NCBI GenBank assembly: GCA_964459805.1
Contig: CAYWOD010000135.1
Coordinates: 1 to 9,491, forward strand
Origin: DAOVRL01 sp964459805
GTDB lineage: Bacteria; Planctomycetota; Phycisphaerae; Sedimentisphaerales; Anaerobacaceae
Direction: 5' to 3'
Length of the DNA stretch: 9,491 nucleotides
Shown piece after piece: positions 1-6,196 of this stretch (position 1 is its first letter; each line of letters starts with the position of its first letter). The position numbers and the translations under genes were made by a program. Under the pieces are notes generated by a model that saw only the letters and a list, made by a program, of their open reading frames with translations, ran no database searches and had not been told where the DNA came from.

Positions 1-234
1 TGGTTAAGAGAAAAATCGTTTGGGCAGATGCTCAAATTTGGGGCGTGAGGGGGGAGATTTGTGTATCTGGGGTCCCAGGCGATTTTTCTCGGTCGTACAA
101 TATGCCAATCTCACCTATCCATTTCCCGGATGGACCGAGTTTTTCAGGAGCGAATCGAGTTGCGAGACGCGCTATTGTCGGCCGGGTATTTGGGCCGAAG
201 CTTCAATACGCGCACTTGCCGGCGCGGTCGTAGA

Positions 235-1779
235 TTACGCCCTGGTTCTGCGGTATCGCCTGTAGTCGATTCCCAGGTCCCTGACTTTGTACCCTGTGAT
301 TCGAGCGGTAGTTCCCAGGTCGCGGGCCGTTGCAGCGAGATTGCCATTACAGCGTTTGAGGGCATCGACGATTATGTCACCCTCGAACAAATCGACCCTT
401 TCTCTGAGCGAGCCGGTGCCGATGGTGTCGGACGCATCCGATGTCTGGAGCGTCGGGGGCAGGTGATGGCCGTGTATGACGTCATCGGTGCTCAGGAGGA
501 CCGCCCTTTCGATGCAATTTTCCAACTCCCGCACGTTGCCGGGCCAGTGATACGCCACCATCATATTGATTGCAGGGGTGCTGATCCGTCGAACATCTTT
601 GCTCATCTTCTTCGAGTATTGCTCAACGAAGAAATCAGCCAGCAGCAGAATATCGTCTTTGCGGTCACGTAACAGCGGCAGAAAGATCGGAAACACGTTA
701 ATCCGATAGTAAAGGTCCTGGCGGAAAGTCCCTTCATCAACCGCCTTTTCCAAATCGCGATTCGTAGCGGTTACAATCCGAGCGTTGGTTTTCTGGGTGC
801 GATTGCTGCCTACACGCTCGAAGCGGCGCTCCTGAAGGACGCGAAGGAGCTTGACCTGCGTAACGGATGAGAAATCTCCTACCTCGTCAAGGAACAGCGT
901 GCCGCCGTTTGCCTCTTCGATACGCCCTTTCCGGCTTTGCAAGGCTCCGGTAAAGGCGCCTTTTTCATGGCCGAACAGCTCGCTCTCAAGCAGGTTCTCA
1001 TTTAACGCGGCACAGTTTATCTTTACAAACGGCCCTTCGTTTCTGGGGCTGGAGTAATGAATTGCGTGAGCAACCAGCTCCTTGCCCGTACCCGATTCGC
1101 CGCGAACAAGAACGGTTGTATCGCTGCCGGCGACCTGGTGGATCTGCTGATACACATCCCGCATAGCGCTGGAATTGCCTATTATGTTTTCAGGGCGGAA
1201 GCGGTCCTGCAATTCGTGGCGCAGGCGCAAGTTCTCATTCTCAAGCTCCTGTCGCCTAATAGCTACTTCTTGCCGAGCCTTCACATCATTGGCAATCATA
1301 CTCGCAACGATGGTCAGAACACGCATATCTTGGTCGAGTGATGTTGCCTGATCAAAGAGGCGGTCGATGGAAATCGTCCCAATGACCTTCTGCCCAATCG
1401 AAATCGGCACACAAATGAAACTGATTTCCTCTTTCGAGGTTTTAGATCGCTCGAAATGATCGAGAAATAGCGGTTCCTCCGATACCTTGGGGACGATCAT
1501 CGGCTTGCCGGTTTGCATGACCTTTCCGGTCACGCCCTCGCCCATCCGATATCGCACCTTACGGCTTTGCTCCCGCGACAGGTTGTGTGCCACTTCAATC
1601 TTAATCTCAGCGCTGTCCGGCGCCGGGAGTGTAACAGTGCCTCTATTCATACCGAGATCATTGTCAAGCGTGTCCAGGACCTCTGCAAGGGCCTGCTTCT
1701 GGCGTGTACCGGCAGTAAGGATTTGGCTGATTTTATACAGGGTCTCCATCTCCCGCACGTGACGCGAGGCCCTTGCCAT
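235..1779 (-). CDS. nifA: NifA-type sigma54-dependent transcriptional activator (GAF-AAA+-HTH)
   Basis: This cytoplasmic activator uses ATP hydrolysis to open promoters bound by sigma54 RNA polymerase. The 514-residue product has an N-terminal GAF sensor domain (about 10-165) and a coiled linker (about 165-195, EVAIRRQELENENLRLRHEL). The AAA+ domain (about 197-430) has Walker A GESGTGKE at 227-234, the sigma54-contact loop GAFTGA at 274-279, Walker B GGTLFLDE at 292-299 and HWPGNVRELENCIERAV at 411-427. A Fis-like helix-turn-helix lies near 478-505. The GAF and AAA+ sequence reads throughout like NifA rather than NtrC: there is no receiver domain. The alpha-proteobacterial Cys-rich oxygen-sensing linker is not seen. 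The chosen ATG has AAAGGGG directly abutting it, which is poorly spaced. A better SD (AAAGGAG) lies about 43 nt further upstream without a usual start codon, so the true start is uncertain. No nif structural gene lies in the window, and its neighbour is a sigma54-type glnA. Its target may therefore be nitrogen assimilation rather than, or as well as, N2 fixation (inference). Confidence 0.93.
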   Translation of the reverse strand: MARASRHVREMETLYKISQILTAGTRQKQALAEVLDTLDNDLGMNRGTVTLPAPDSAEIKIEVAHNLSREQSRKVRYRMGEGVTGKVMQTGKPMIVPKVSEEPLFLDHFERSKTSKEEISFICVPISIGQKVIGTISIDRLFDQATSLDQDMRVLTIVASMIANDVKARQEVAIRRQELENENLRLRHELQDRFRPENIIGNSSAMRDVYQQIHQVAGSDTTVLVRGESGTGKELVAHAIHYSSPRNEGPFVKINCAALNENLLESELFGHEKGAFTGALQSRKGRIEEANGGTLFLDEVGDFSSVTQVKLLRVLQERRFERVGSNRTQKTNARIVTATNRDLEKAVDEGTFRQDLYYRINVFPIFLPLLRDRKDDILLLADFFVEQYSKKMSKDVRRISTPAINMMVAYHWPGNVRELENCIERAVLLSTDDVIHGHHLPPTLQTSDASDTIGTGSLRERVDLFEGDIIVDALKRCNGNLAATARDLGTTARITGYKVRDLGIDYRRYRRTRA

Positions 1780-1836
1780 CCCCTTTGGCGAATTGTGACT
1801 TTTGCCGACCGTAGTAAAGAACTCCTTTCAGATTAT

Positions 1837-1865
1837 ATTATACGACATAATTGTACCATGTTCAA
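1837..1865 (-). promoter_or_regulatory. sigma70-type promoter of nifA
   Basis: On the minus strand TTGAAC (1865-1860) is followed after exactly 17 bp by a perfect TATAAT (1842-1837). Transcription would start near 1830, giving a leader of about 50 nt to the ATG. The spacer is occupied by the 12-bp sequence ACAATTATGTCG, a copy of which recurs at 2045-2056, so a protein bound there would block RNA polymerase. The -10 is perfect and the -35 matches 4 of 6 positions. Confidence 0.7.
1843..1854. promoter_or_regulatory. putative operator, copy 1 (nifA promoter)
   Basis: CGACATAATTGT is identical to 12 bp at 2045-2056 in the same intergenic region. It sits between the -35 and -10 boxes of the nifA promoter, a classical repressor position. 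The core ACA-N4-TGT is symmetric, but the outer arm is imperfect here (ACC follows instead of CG). The binding protein is not identifiable from the sequence. Confidence 0.45.
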
Positions 1866-2043
1866 ATAACTATTACAAATGCGTAGCATAATAGGATCAC
1901 ATATAGGCAGTAATTGCTGTAACTCCTGTATGAACAATATGTTACGGCCTACACGCAAACACGGTGTTTTTGCATCTGCTAAGCCTCATCAACTTTGCCG
2001 GTATGGACGAACTCAACACACATTTGTCGTTTGCAGTCAGAAC

Positions 2044-2059
2044 GCGACATAATTGTCGC
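2044..2059. promoter_or_regulatory. putative operator, copy 2 (upstream of glnA)
   Basis: GCGACA-TAAT-TGTCGC is a perfect 6+6 bp dyad with a 4-bp centre. Twelve of its bases are identical to the sequence inside the nifA promoter. It lies about 77 bp upstream of the -24/-12 glnA promoter. It also overlaps a weak possible sigma70 promoter (TTGTCG 2024-2029, 18 bp, CATAAT 2048-2053). It could be an upstream activator site or a repressor site. It does not match the NifA consensus TGT-N10-ACA. Confidence 0.5.
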
Positions 2060-2135
2060 AATGAATCGGCCGCTTGAAGAAGCCGGTCAGACATATCTTC
2101 TTGTTAAACAAGCAGTTACGACCAAAATGTATTCC

Positions 2136-2151
2136 TGGCATGCAAGTTGCT
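2136..2151 (+). promoter_or_regulatory. sigma54 (-24/-12) promoter of glnA
   Basis: TGGCATGCAAGTTGCT matches the RpoN consensus TGGCAC-N5-TTGCW at all but one position. It has the obligatory GG (2137-2138) and GC (2149-2150) separated by 10 bp. The predicted transcription start is near 2162, leaving a leader of about 200 nt before glnA. Location in front of glnA and beside a sigma54 activator gene supports function. I found no exact NifA or NtrC binding site upstream. Confidence 0.8.
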
Positions 2152-2206
2152 CTTTATGGAGGGTGTCAGTAATTGTATTAATCCAACGAGAAAGGATGTG
2201 TGTGCG

Positions 2207-2308
2207 GTGAAGAAGATTAGCTGTATAATCTGTTGTTTATGTGTGGTGGATCCGCCGGAGTGGGTAAGGATTCGCACGGGACAAAGAGCCAACGCAGTGA
2301 TCGATTAG
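2207..2308 (+). CDS. possible small leader ORF upstream of glnA
   Basis: A GTG start with AAAGGA 10 nt upstream opens a 33-codon frame inside the predicted glnA leader. It begins MKKISCIICCLCVVDPPEW and ends 52 nt before the glnA ATG. The N-terminus is basic then hydrophobic and contains four Cys residues, like a small membrane or leader peptide. No homologue is recognised, and a frame of this length can arise by chance. It might couple translation to glnA expression, but nothing in the sequence proves that it is translated. Confidence 0.2.
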   Translation: MKKISCIICCLCVVDPPEWVRIRTGQRANAVID

Positions 2309-2360
2309 AGCGTGAGCGCTAACAGTAGAACTGAAACTACTTTTGAAGGGAACAAGTACA

Positions 2361-3773
2361 ATGGCGCCGAAAGATTTTTTTGAGTTTGCGAAGAAGAACA
2401 ACGCGAATATGGTTGACCTGAAGTTTACTGATTTGCTTGGCACGTGGCAGCACTGCTCTTACCCGATTGAGACGTGGGACGAAGAGACATTTGAAGAAGG
2501 TGTGGGCTTCGACGGCTCATCGATTCGGGGCTGGCAGGGGATACACATGTCGGATATGTTAGCTGTGCCGGACCCGGCCACCGGCGTGATAGACCCATTC
2601 TTCAAGGAACCAACCGTCAGCGTTATCGCCGATATCGTAGATCCAATCACAAGGAAAGATTACACACGTGACCCGCGGCACGTCGCACGCAAAGGCACGG
2701 CCTATTTGAAAGAGACGGGGATCGCGGATACGTGTTATATCGGGCCGGAGCCGGAGTTCTTCATCTTTGACGAGGTTCGTTACGAGCAAAATCAGCATAC
2801 GGGGATGTACCGGATAGACTCGGTTGAAGGCGCCTGGAATACCGCTCGTTTTGAGGAGCCGAACTTAGGGTATAAGCCGAGCTTTAAGGGCGGGTACTTC
2901 CCGGTCAGCCCAACCGACACATATCACGATCTGCGTGGCGAGATGGTTGCTGAAATGCGAAAGGTAGGTATCGTTGTTGAAGCGCATCATCACGAAGTTG
3001 CCACAGCCGGCCAAGCTGAGATCGACATAAAGTTTGACGAGTTGGCCAAGATAGCCGATCAGTTTATGTGGTATAAGTACATCATCAAGAACGTGGCCAG
3101 GCGCAACGCCAAGACGGTAACATTTATGCCAAAGCCGGTTTTCGACGACAACGGCAGCGGGATGCACAGCCATTTGTCTTTTTGGAAGGACGGAAAACCG
3201 CTGATGGCAGGTAAGGAATACGCAGGCCTCAGTGATCTGGGACTTTATGCAATCGGAGGCATTTTGGCGCATACACCGGCGATACTGGCGTTTGCGGCTC
3301 CGACGACCAATTCTTATCGTCGTCTGGTTCCGGGTTTTGAGGCGCCGGTGAACTTGGTTATGAGTGCGCGTAACCGCTCTGCGGCAGTTCGTATTCCGAT
3401 GTACTCGGCTAATCCGAAGGCCAAGCGTCTCGAGTTCCGGTGTCCGGACCCGACGGCGAACGGATACCTGGCGTGGACGGCGATGCTGATGGCAGCTATT
3501 GACGGCATTGAGAACAAGACCGATCCGGGTGAGCCGCTGGATAAGGACATTTACGAGCTTGGCGCTGATGAGCTGGCCAAGTACCGCCATACGCCCGGGT
3601 CATTGGCTGAGGCGATTGATGCGCTTGAGAAGGACCACAAGTTTTTAGCTGCCGGCGGCGTGTTCACGGATGATTTGATTGAGATTTGGATTGACTGGAA
3701 GCGCCGGGAGGAGCTGGATCCCCTGGCGCTTCGGCCGCATCCTTATGAGTTCCATCTGTATTACGACAGTTGA
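2361..3773 (+). CDS. glnA: glutamine synthetase, type I
   Basis: Glutamine synthetase makes glutamine from glutamate, ammonia and ATP as a cytoplasmic dodecamer, the entry step of ammonia assimilation. The 470-residue product has the normal GSI length. The beta-grasp domain occupies about 1-100 with the signature DGSSIRGW at 51-58. The catalytic domain includes EPE at 130-132, HHHEVATAGQAEID at 209-222 and the ATP-binding signature KPVFDDNGSGMHSHLS at 258-273. The C-terminal sequence DKDIYEL places Tyr398 at the position of the E. coli adenylylated Tyr397, so it is of the adenylylatable GSI-beta kind. Control by a GlnE/PII pair is expected but not visible here. The ATG is chosen because GAAGGGA lies 10 nt upstream and homologues start near MxPKDF. 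An in-frame TTG at 2343 would overlap that SD. Transcription is predicted from the sigma54 promoter near 2136. Both N- and C-termini appear complete. Confidence 0.97.
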   Translation: MAPKDFFEFAKKNNANMVDLKFTDLLGTWQHCSYPIETWDEETFEEGVGFDGSSIRGWQGIHMSDMLAVPDPATGVIDPFFKEPTVSVIADIVDPITRKDYTRDPRHVARKGTAYLKETGIADTCYIGPEPEFFIFDEVRYEQNQHTGMYRIDSVEGAWNTARFEEPNLGYKPSFKGGYFPVSPTDTYHDLRGEMVAEMRKVGIVVEAHHHEVATAGQAEIDIKFDELAKIADQFMWYKYIIKNVARRNAKTVTFMPKPVFDDNGSGMHSHLSFWKDGKPLMAGKEYAGLSDLGLYAIGGILAHTPAILAFAAPTTNSYRRLVPGFEAPVNLVMSARNRSAAVRIPMYSANPKAKRLEFRCPDPTANGYLAWTAMLMAAIDGIENKTDPGEPLDKDIYELGADELAKYRHTPGSLAEAIDALEKDHKFLAAGGVFTDDLIEIWIDWKRREELDPLALRPHPYEFHLYYDS

Positions 3774-3811
3774 TCTCTTTTGGGAGCCTAATCCTCCAAC
3801 CCCACCTAATA

Positions 3812-3988
3812 GCGATAAAAGATCTAAATAGTGTTGTAGGACTAAAGGACCTGGATATTGTTGCCGCGGGGGATACAATCAGCGGAGCTTCGTTAGTTGT
3901 GCGTGCTATCAACACCGAGCGCGAGGCTGCATCGGCGATCACTGGCCGGCACAACGGCTTTTGCTGTTTTTGCGGCATTTATCCTTGA
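3812..3988 (+). pseudogene. relic resembling the C-terminus of glutamate synthase small subunit (GltD-like)
   Basis: Just after the glnA stop, one forward frame reads DLDIVAAGDTISGASLVVRA and continues INTEREAASAI before a stop at 3986-3988. This matches the C-terminal FAD-binding strand and helix of GltD-type pyridine-nucleotide oxidoreductases (pattern AAGD-x3-G-x-S-L-V-V-x-A-I-x2-G-R-x-A-A). Only about 45 codons have this character, and the rest of the roughly 450-residue protein is absent. The usual Gly-Arg after the helix is Glu-Arg here, and no start codon with an SD precedes it. I read it as a decayed remnant rather than a gene. A glnA-gltD arrangement would make metabolic sense, since the two enzymes form the GS-GOGAT cycle. 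Confidence 0.6.
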
Positions 3989-4012
3989 ATTACTGTTGAA
4001 GATTACTAAAAT
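3985..4012 (+). promoter_or_regulatory. possible promoter of the acyltransferase gene
   Basis: TTGAAT (3985-3990), 16 bp, TAAAAT (4007-4012) resembles a sigma70 promoter, with 4/6 and 5/6 matches. Transcription would start near 4019, just before a strong hairpin. The -10 lies within a perfect dyad, AAGATT-N5-AATCTT (3999-4015), which could be an operator. Confidence 0.4.
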
Positions 4013-4030
4013 CTTGGCATGTATATTGTG

Positions 4031-4059
4031 CTGCGTTTTTCGGGGGAGAAAAAACGCAG
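4031..4059 (+). promoter_or_regulatory. 10-bp perfect stem-loop in the leader of the acyltransferase gene
   Basis: CTGCGTTTTT (4031-4040) pairs perfectly with AAAAACGCAG (4050-4059) around the 9-nt loop CGGGGGAGA. It lacks a trailing U-tract, so it is not a standard terminator for a plus-strand transcript. It starts about 12 nt after the predicted transcription start and ends 21 nt before the SD. A 5' mRNA-stabilising or translation-control structure is one possibility. A glnA-side processing signal is another. Confidence 0.5.
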
Positions 4060-4092
4060 AAAGAACGGGAAAATATCGGCAGGAGTTCGGCT

Positions 4093-5184
4093 CTGGCACA
4101 CGAGAAATCCAGAAGCATTCAATATATCAACAAATTGCGCATTTGCGCTGTCTATGCGGTCGTCGCTGGTCACATCGCGATTTGGGCAACTGATCCGCCT
4201 GATTGGATGACCGACGCCGGCGATATTGCAGCCCCACTGATTGCGCCGCTGAGCGTCAATTGGTGGATTGGAAAGTGGATACATTTGACGTGCCTGTTTG
4301 CAATTCCCGTCTTTGTGATGATAAGCGGGGCCCTGCTTCTCGATGACTCGAGGAACGAATCGGCTTGGTCTTTCTACAAGCGGCGTATGCAGAGAATCGG
4401 CATACCGTTGGTATTCTGGACTATCGTCTATCTCATTATCAGAAAAGTGGTGGACGCCGAAGATTTGACGGCGGGGCGTGCGGCGCAACTCATCTTAACG
4501 GCGGACGCGTATTATCATTTGTGGTTTCTCTGGATGATACCCGGGCTGTATCTTGTAACGCCGCCTCTTCGCGTCTTCGTAAGGAACTCCACTTCCACCG
4601 AAAGAATTTTCCTAATTGCCCTGATATTTGTTCTGGCAAGCGTTTATTCCCCGATCAACAACTTGTTCTTAGGCAATAGACGGTCGATTTTCACTATCTT
4701 TATTCCGTACATTGCCTACTACATGGCCGGTTATGAGATCAGGCATATCGATCCCGGGAAGGTTCCGTTCAAGTATCTTGTTGCGGCCGTAATAATCTGC
4801 GCCGTTTATATAATCGTGCTTGCCGGGCCGTTTATTGACCTGCTGAGCATGGGCAAAGCCGGATTTCTTTATGATGGCTTTAGTCCTCCCGTTATTGTAC
4901 TGGGCATGGGTATTTTTTGGGCGGCTTATCTTATCGACCGCCGGACAAAACCACTGCGGGGAATCCCCAAGACGGCCGTCGAATGGATGGCTTCGACGAC
5001 TTTGGGGATATACGTTCTGCACCCTCTGGTGCTTTCGCACATGCGTTACAGATTCAGCGATGAATCGGCCGAAGGCGGCTTTCTATTTACCATCACAGTC
5101 GGGCCGTTAGTGGCATTTATCGCCTGTTATCTCATTGCCTCGCTTATAATAAACATACCATTTCTGCGACGGACGATTACTTGA
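4093..5184 (+). CDS. acyltransferase family 3 membrane protein
   Basis: Members of this family (Pfam Acyltransferase_3, as in OafA/OatA-type proteins) transfer acyl groups across the inner membrane to sugars, lipids or glycans. The product is about 363 residues and very hydrophobic, with about ten predicted membrane segments. With the chosen start it begins AHEKSRSIQYINKLR. Arg16 and His27 (R-ICAVYAVVAG-H) form the family's conserved R-X10-H active-site motif. Later blocks fit the family, such as YYHLWFLWMIPGLYLVTPPL and TTLGIYVLHPLVLSHM. No ATG is available in frame upstream of this block. CTG at 4093 lies 7 nt after a perfect AGGAG (4081-4085) and keeps the whole N-terminal helix. TTG at 4135 would remove the IQYINKL segment. 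The start is therefore unusual or uncertain. The C-terminus looks complete. The substrate cannot be told, and no glycan-biosynthesis gene is adjacent. Confidence 0.85.
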   Translation: MAHEKSRSIQYINKLRICAVYAVVAGHIAIWATDPPDWMTDAGDIAAPLIAPLSVNWWIGKWIHLTCLFAIPVFVMISGALLLDDSRNESAWSFYKRRMQRIGIPLVFWTIVYLIIRKVVDAEDLTAGRAAQLILTADAYYHLWFLWMIPGLYLVTPPLRVFVRNSTSTERIFLIALIFVLASVYSPINNLFLGNRRSIFTIFIPYIAYYMAGYEIRHIDPGKVPFKYLVAAVIICAVYIIVLAGPFIDLLSMGKAGFLYDGFSPPVIVLGMGIFWAAYLIDRRTKPLRGIPKTAVEWMASTTLGIYVLHPLVLSHMRYRFSDESAEGGFLFTITVGPLVAFIACYLIASLIINIPFLRRTIT

Positions 5185-5238
5185 CAGCCAATATTCGAAG
5201 TGTTCGGATTGGCTCAGATTAGTACGAGGTGGCCTCAG

Positions 5239-5793
5239 ATGAAAAAGGAAGTGAAGTTAAGCAAGTCGAAATGGCTGGTTGAGCCGGGGTGCGTCGTCCT
5301 GGTGACATCCGGCACTATGGAAAAAGCCAACGTAATGACTTTTAGCTGGCAGACCCCGGTCAACACAGCCGATCCCTGCCTTATACTGCTGGTTATAAGC
5401 CACGTTCGGTATTCGTACGAGCTGATAAAGCAAAATCGCCAGCTCGTCATCAATGTCCCCGGCGAAGAACTGCTCGAACAGGTTCATTTTGTGGGCGTGG
5501 CGACCGGCAGGGAGATAGATAAGTTCAAGGAAAACGGGCTGACTCCGGTGCCGGCCAAAATCGTCGAGCCTCCCTTGATAGTCGAGTGTGCCGGGCATCT
5601 GGAGTGTCGGGTGGCCGAGATATTCGACATGCAGACGCATGATCTGCTCATCTGCGAGGTTGTTCGAGCGCTGGCTGAGGAAGAATTCTTCGACGGCAAG
5701 TGGATCCCGGAGAAGTTCCACACGCTGCACTACCTCCGCGGCAACAACTATGGCCTGATGACGCGCACAATCCAGCCCGAAGGCAGGAAGTAG
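5239..5793 (+). CDS. flavin reductase-like FMN-binding family protein
   Basis: The 184-residue product matches the flavin reductase-like split-barrel domain (DIM6/NTAB type), small homodimeric cytoplasmic proteins that bind FMN and often donate reduced flavin or electrons to partners. Recognisable blocks are VTSGTMEKANVMTFSW (22-37, FMN-phosphate region), HVRYSYELIKQNRQLVINV (55-73), GVATGREIDKF (86-96), PPLIVECAGHLEC (111-123), HDLLICEVV (134-142) and the C-terminal HYLRGNNYG (164-172). The ATG has GAGGT 8 nt upstream. It begins 54 nt after the acyltransferase stop in the same direction, so co-transcription is possible but no functional link is evident. It lacks an appended rubredoxin or other domain. 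The true substrate is unknown. Confidence 0.88.
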   Translation: MKKEVKLSKSKWLVEPGCVVLVTSGTMEKANVMTFSWQTPVNTADPCLILLVISHVRYSYELIKQNRQLVINVPGEELLEQVHFVGVATGREIDKFKENGLTPVPAKIVEPPLIVECAGHLECRVAEIFDMQTHDLLICEVVRALAEEEFFDGKWIPEKFHTLHYLRGNNYGLMTRTIQPEGRK

Positions 5794-5822
5794 CTGCGCC
5801 GGGCCGGGCTATTCAACATCAG

Positions 5823-6075
5823 TATTGCAGTAACCGTTCAGCGGGTGATATGTTGAGTTTTGGCCGTTTTTCGTCATTGCGAGGAGCGAAGCCCGTTTTT
5901 TGTCATTGCGAGGAGCGAAGCGACGAAGCAATCTCGAAGTCTGGGATTGCTTCGCTGCGCTCGCAACAGGCTCCGCAATCTCGATTTTCGAGCGTTTGAG
6001 ATTGCCACGGCCCCCAGGGGGCCTCGCAATGACAGAGAAACGCAGTTTATACACCGTGAACGGTTACGTATTGCA
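5823..6075. repeat. composite foldback repeat element (MITE/REP-like)
   Basis: This gap of about 400 bp holds nested inverted repeats. The outermost arms are GTAACCGTTCA (5830-5840) and TGAACGGTTAC (6057-6067), an 11-bp perfect inverted repeat. Each is also bordered by TATTGCA in direct orientation (5823-5829 and 6069-6075). Inside, TGTCATTGCGAGG (5901-5913) is inverted at 6022-6034, CGAAGCAATC (5924-5933) at 5945-5954, and GCAATCTC (5975-5982) at 5998-6005. No coding capacity is convincing. The phrase CATTGCGAGGAGCGAAG is, from memory, a common dispersed intergenic repeat in several bacterial phyla. The element is probably non-autonomous and mobilised by an enzyme encoded elsewhere. Confidence 0.8.
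5864..5921 (+). repeat. tandem duplication of a 29-bp unit
   Basis: Two adjacent 29-bp units (5864-5892 and 5893-5921) differ at one position (C versus T). Each ends with the identical GTCATTGCGAGGAGCGAAGC. They form the left half of the foldback element, whose right end carries only one inverted copy. This indicates a local duplication by slippage or nested insertion. Confidence 0.9.
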
Positions 6076-6106
6076 TCTATCACTTTGCCGGTTCACCGGG
6101 CGGGGC

Positions 6107-6134
6107 TGGACAGCTGGGCAAGGGGGGATATAAT
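6107..6134 (+). promoter_or_regulatory. promoter of the Tat-exported protein gene
   Basis: TGGACA (6107-6112), 16 bp, TATAAT (6129-6134) is a near-consensus sigma70 promoter (5/6 and 6/6). A second TATAAT (6140-6145) lies 11 bp downstream without a matching -35. The predicted start near 6141 gives a leader of about 55 nt. It stands just outside the right end of the repeat element. Confidence 0.65.
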
Positions 6135-6196
6135 GCGGATATAATACAGTTTATGCTTATGGTGGTAAGTTTTGGGCAGGTAACAAGGAGTGAGTT

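Noticed and set aside
178..198. TCGGCC-N9-GGCCGA hairpin downstream of nifA as a terminator
   Set aside because: The stem is only 6 bp and no T-tract follows on the minus strand.
61..672. Plus-strand open frame of about 200 codons at the left end
   Set aside because: It is largely antisense to the well-supported NifA-type gene, lacks recognisable motifs and has no clear SD.
1955..1973. 19-bp imperfect dyad GCAAACACGGTGTTTTTGC
   Set aside because: It has a mismatch, no partner copy and no clear relation to a promoter element, so it is not called as an operator.
1780..2136. NifA upstream activator site TGT-N10-ACA
   Set aside because: Checking each TGT by eye gave no exact match; the nearest was TGT-N8-ACA (1940-1953), which has the wrong spacing.
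2865..3590. Long minus-strand frame opposite glnA
   Set aside because: It is Arg-rich, without motifs, and fully antisense to a canonical glutamine synthetase gene.
5864..5921. CRISPR array from repeated GTCATTGCGAGGAGCGAAGC
   Set aside because: There are only two units, directly abutting with no spacers, inside a foldback element, and no cas genes are present.
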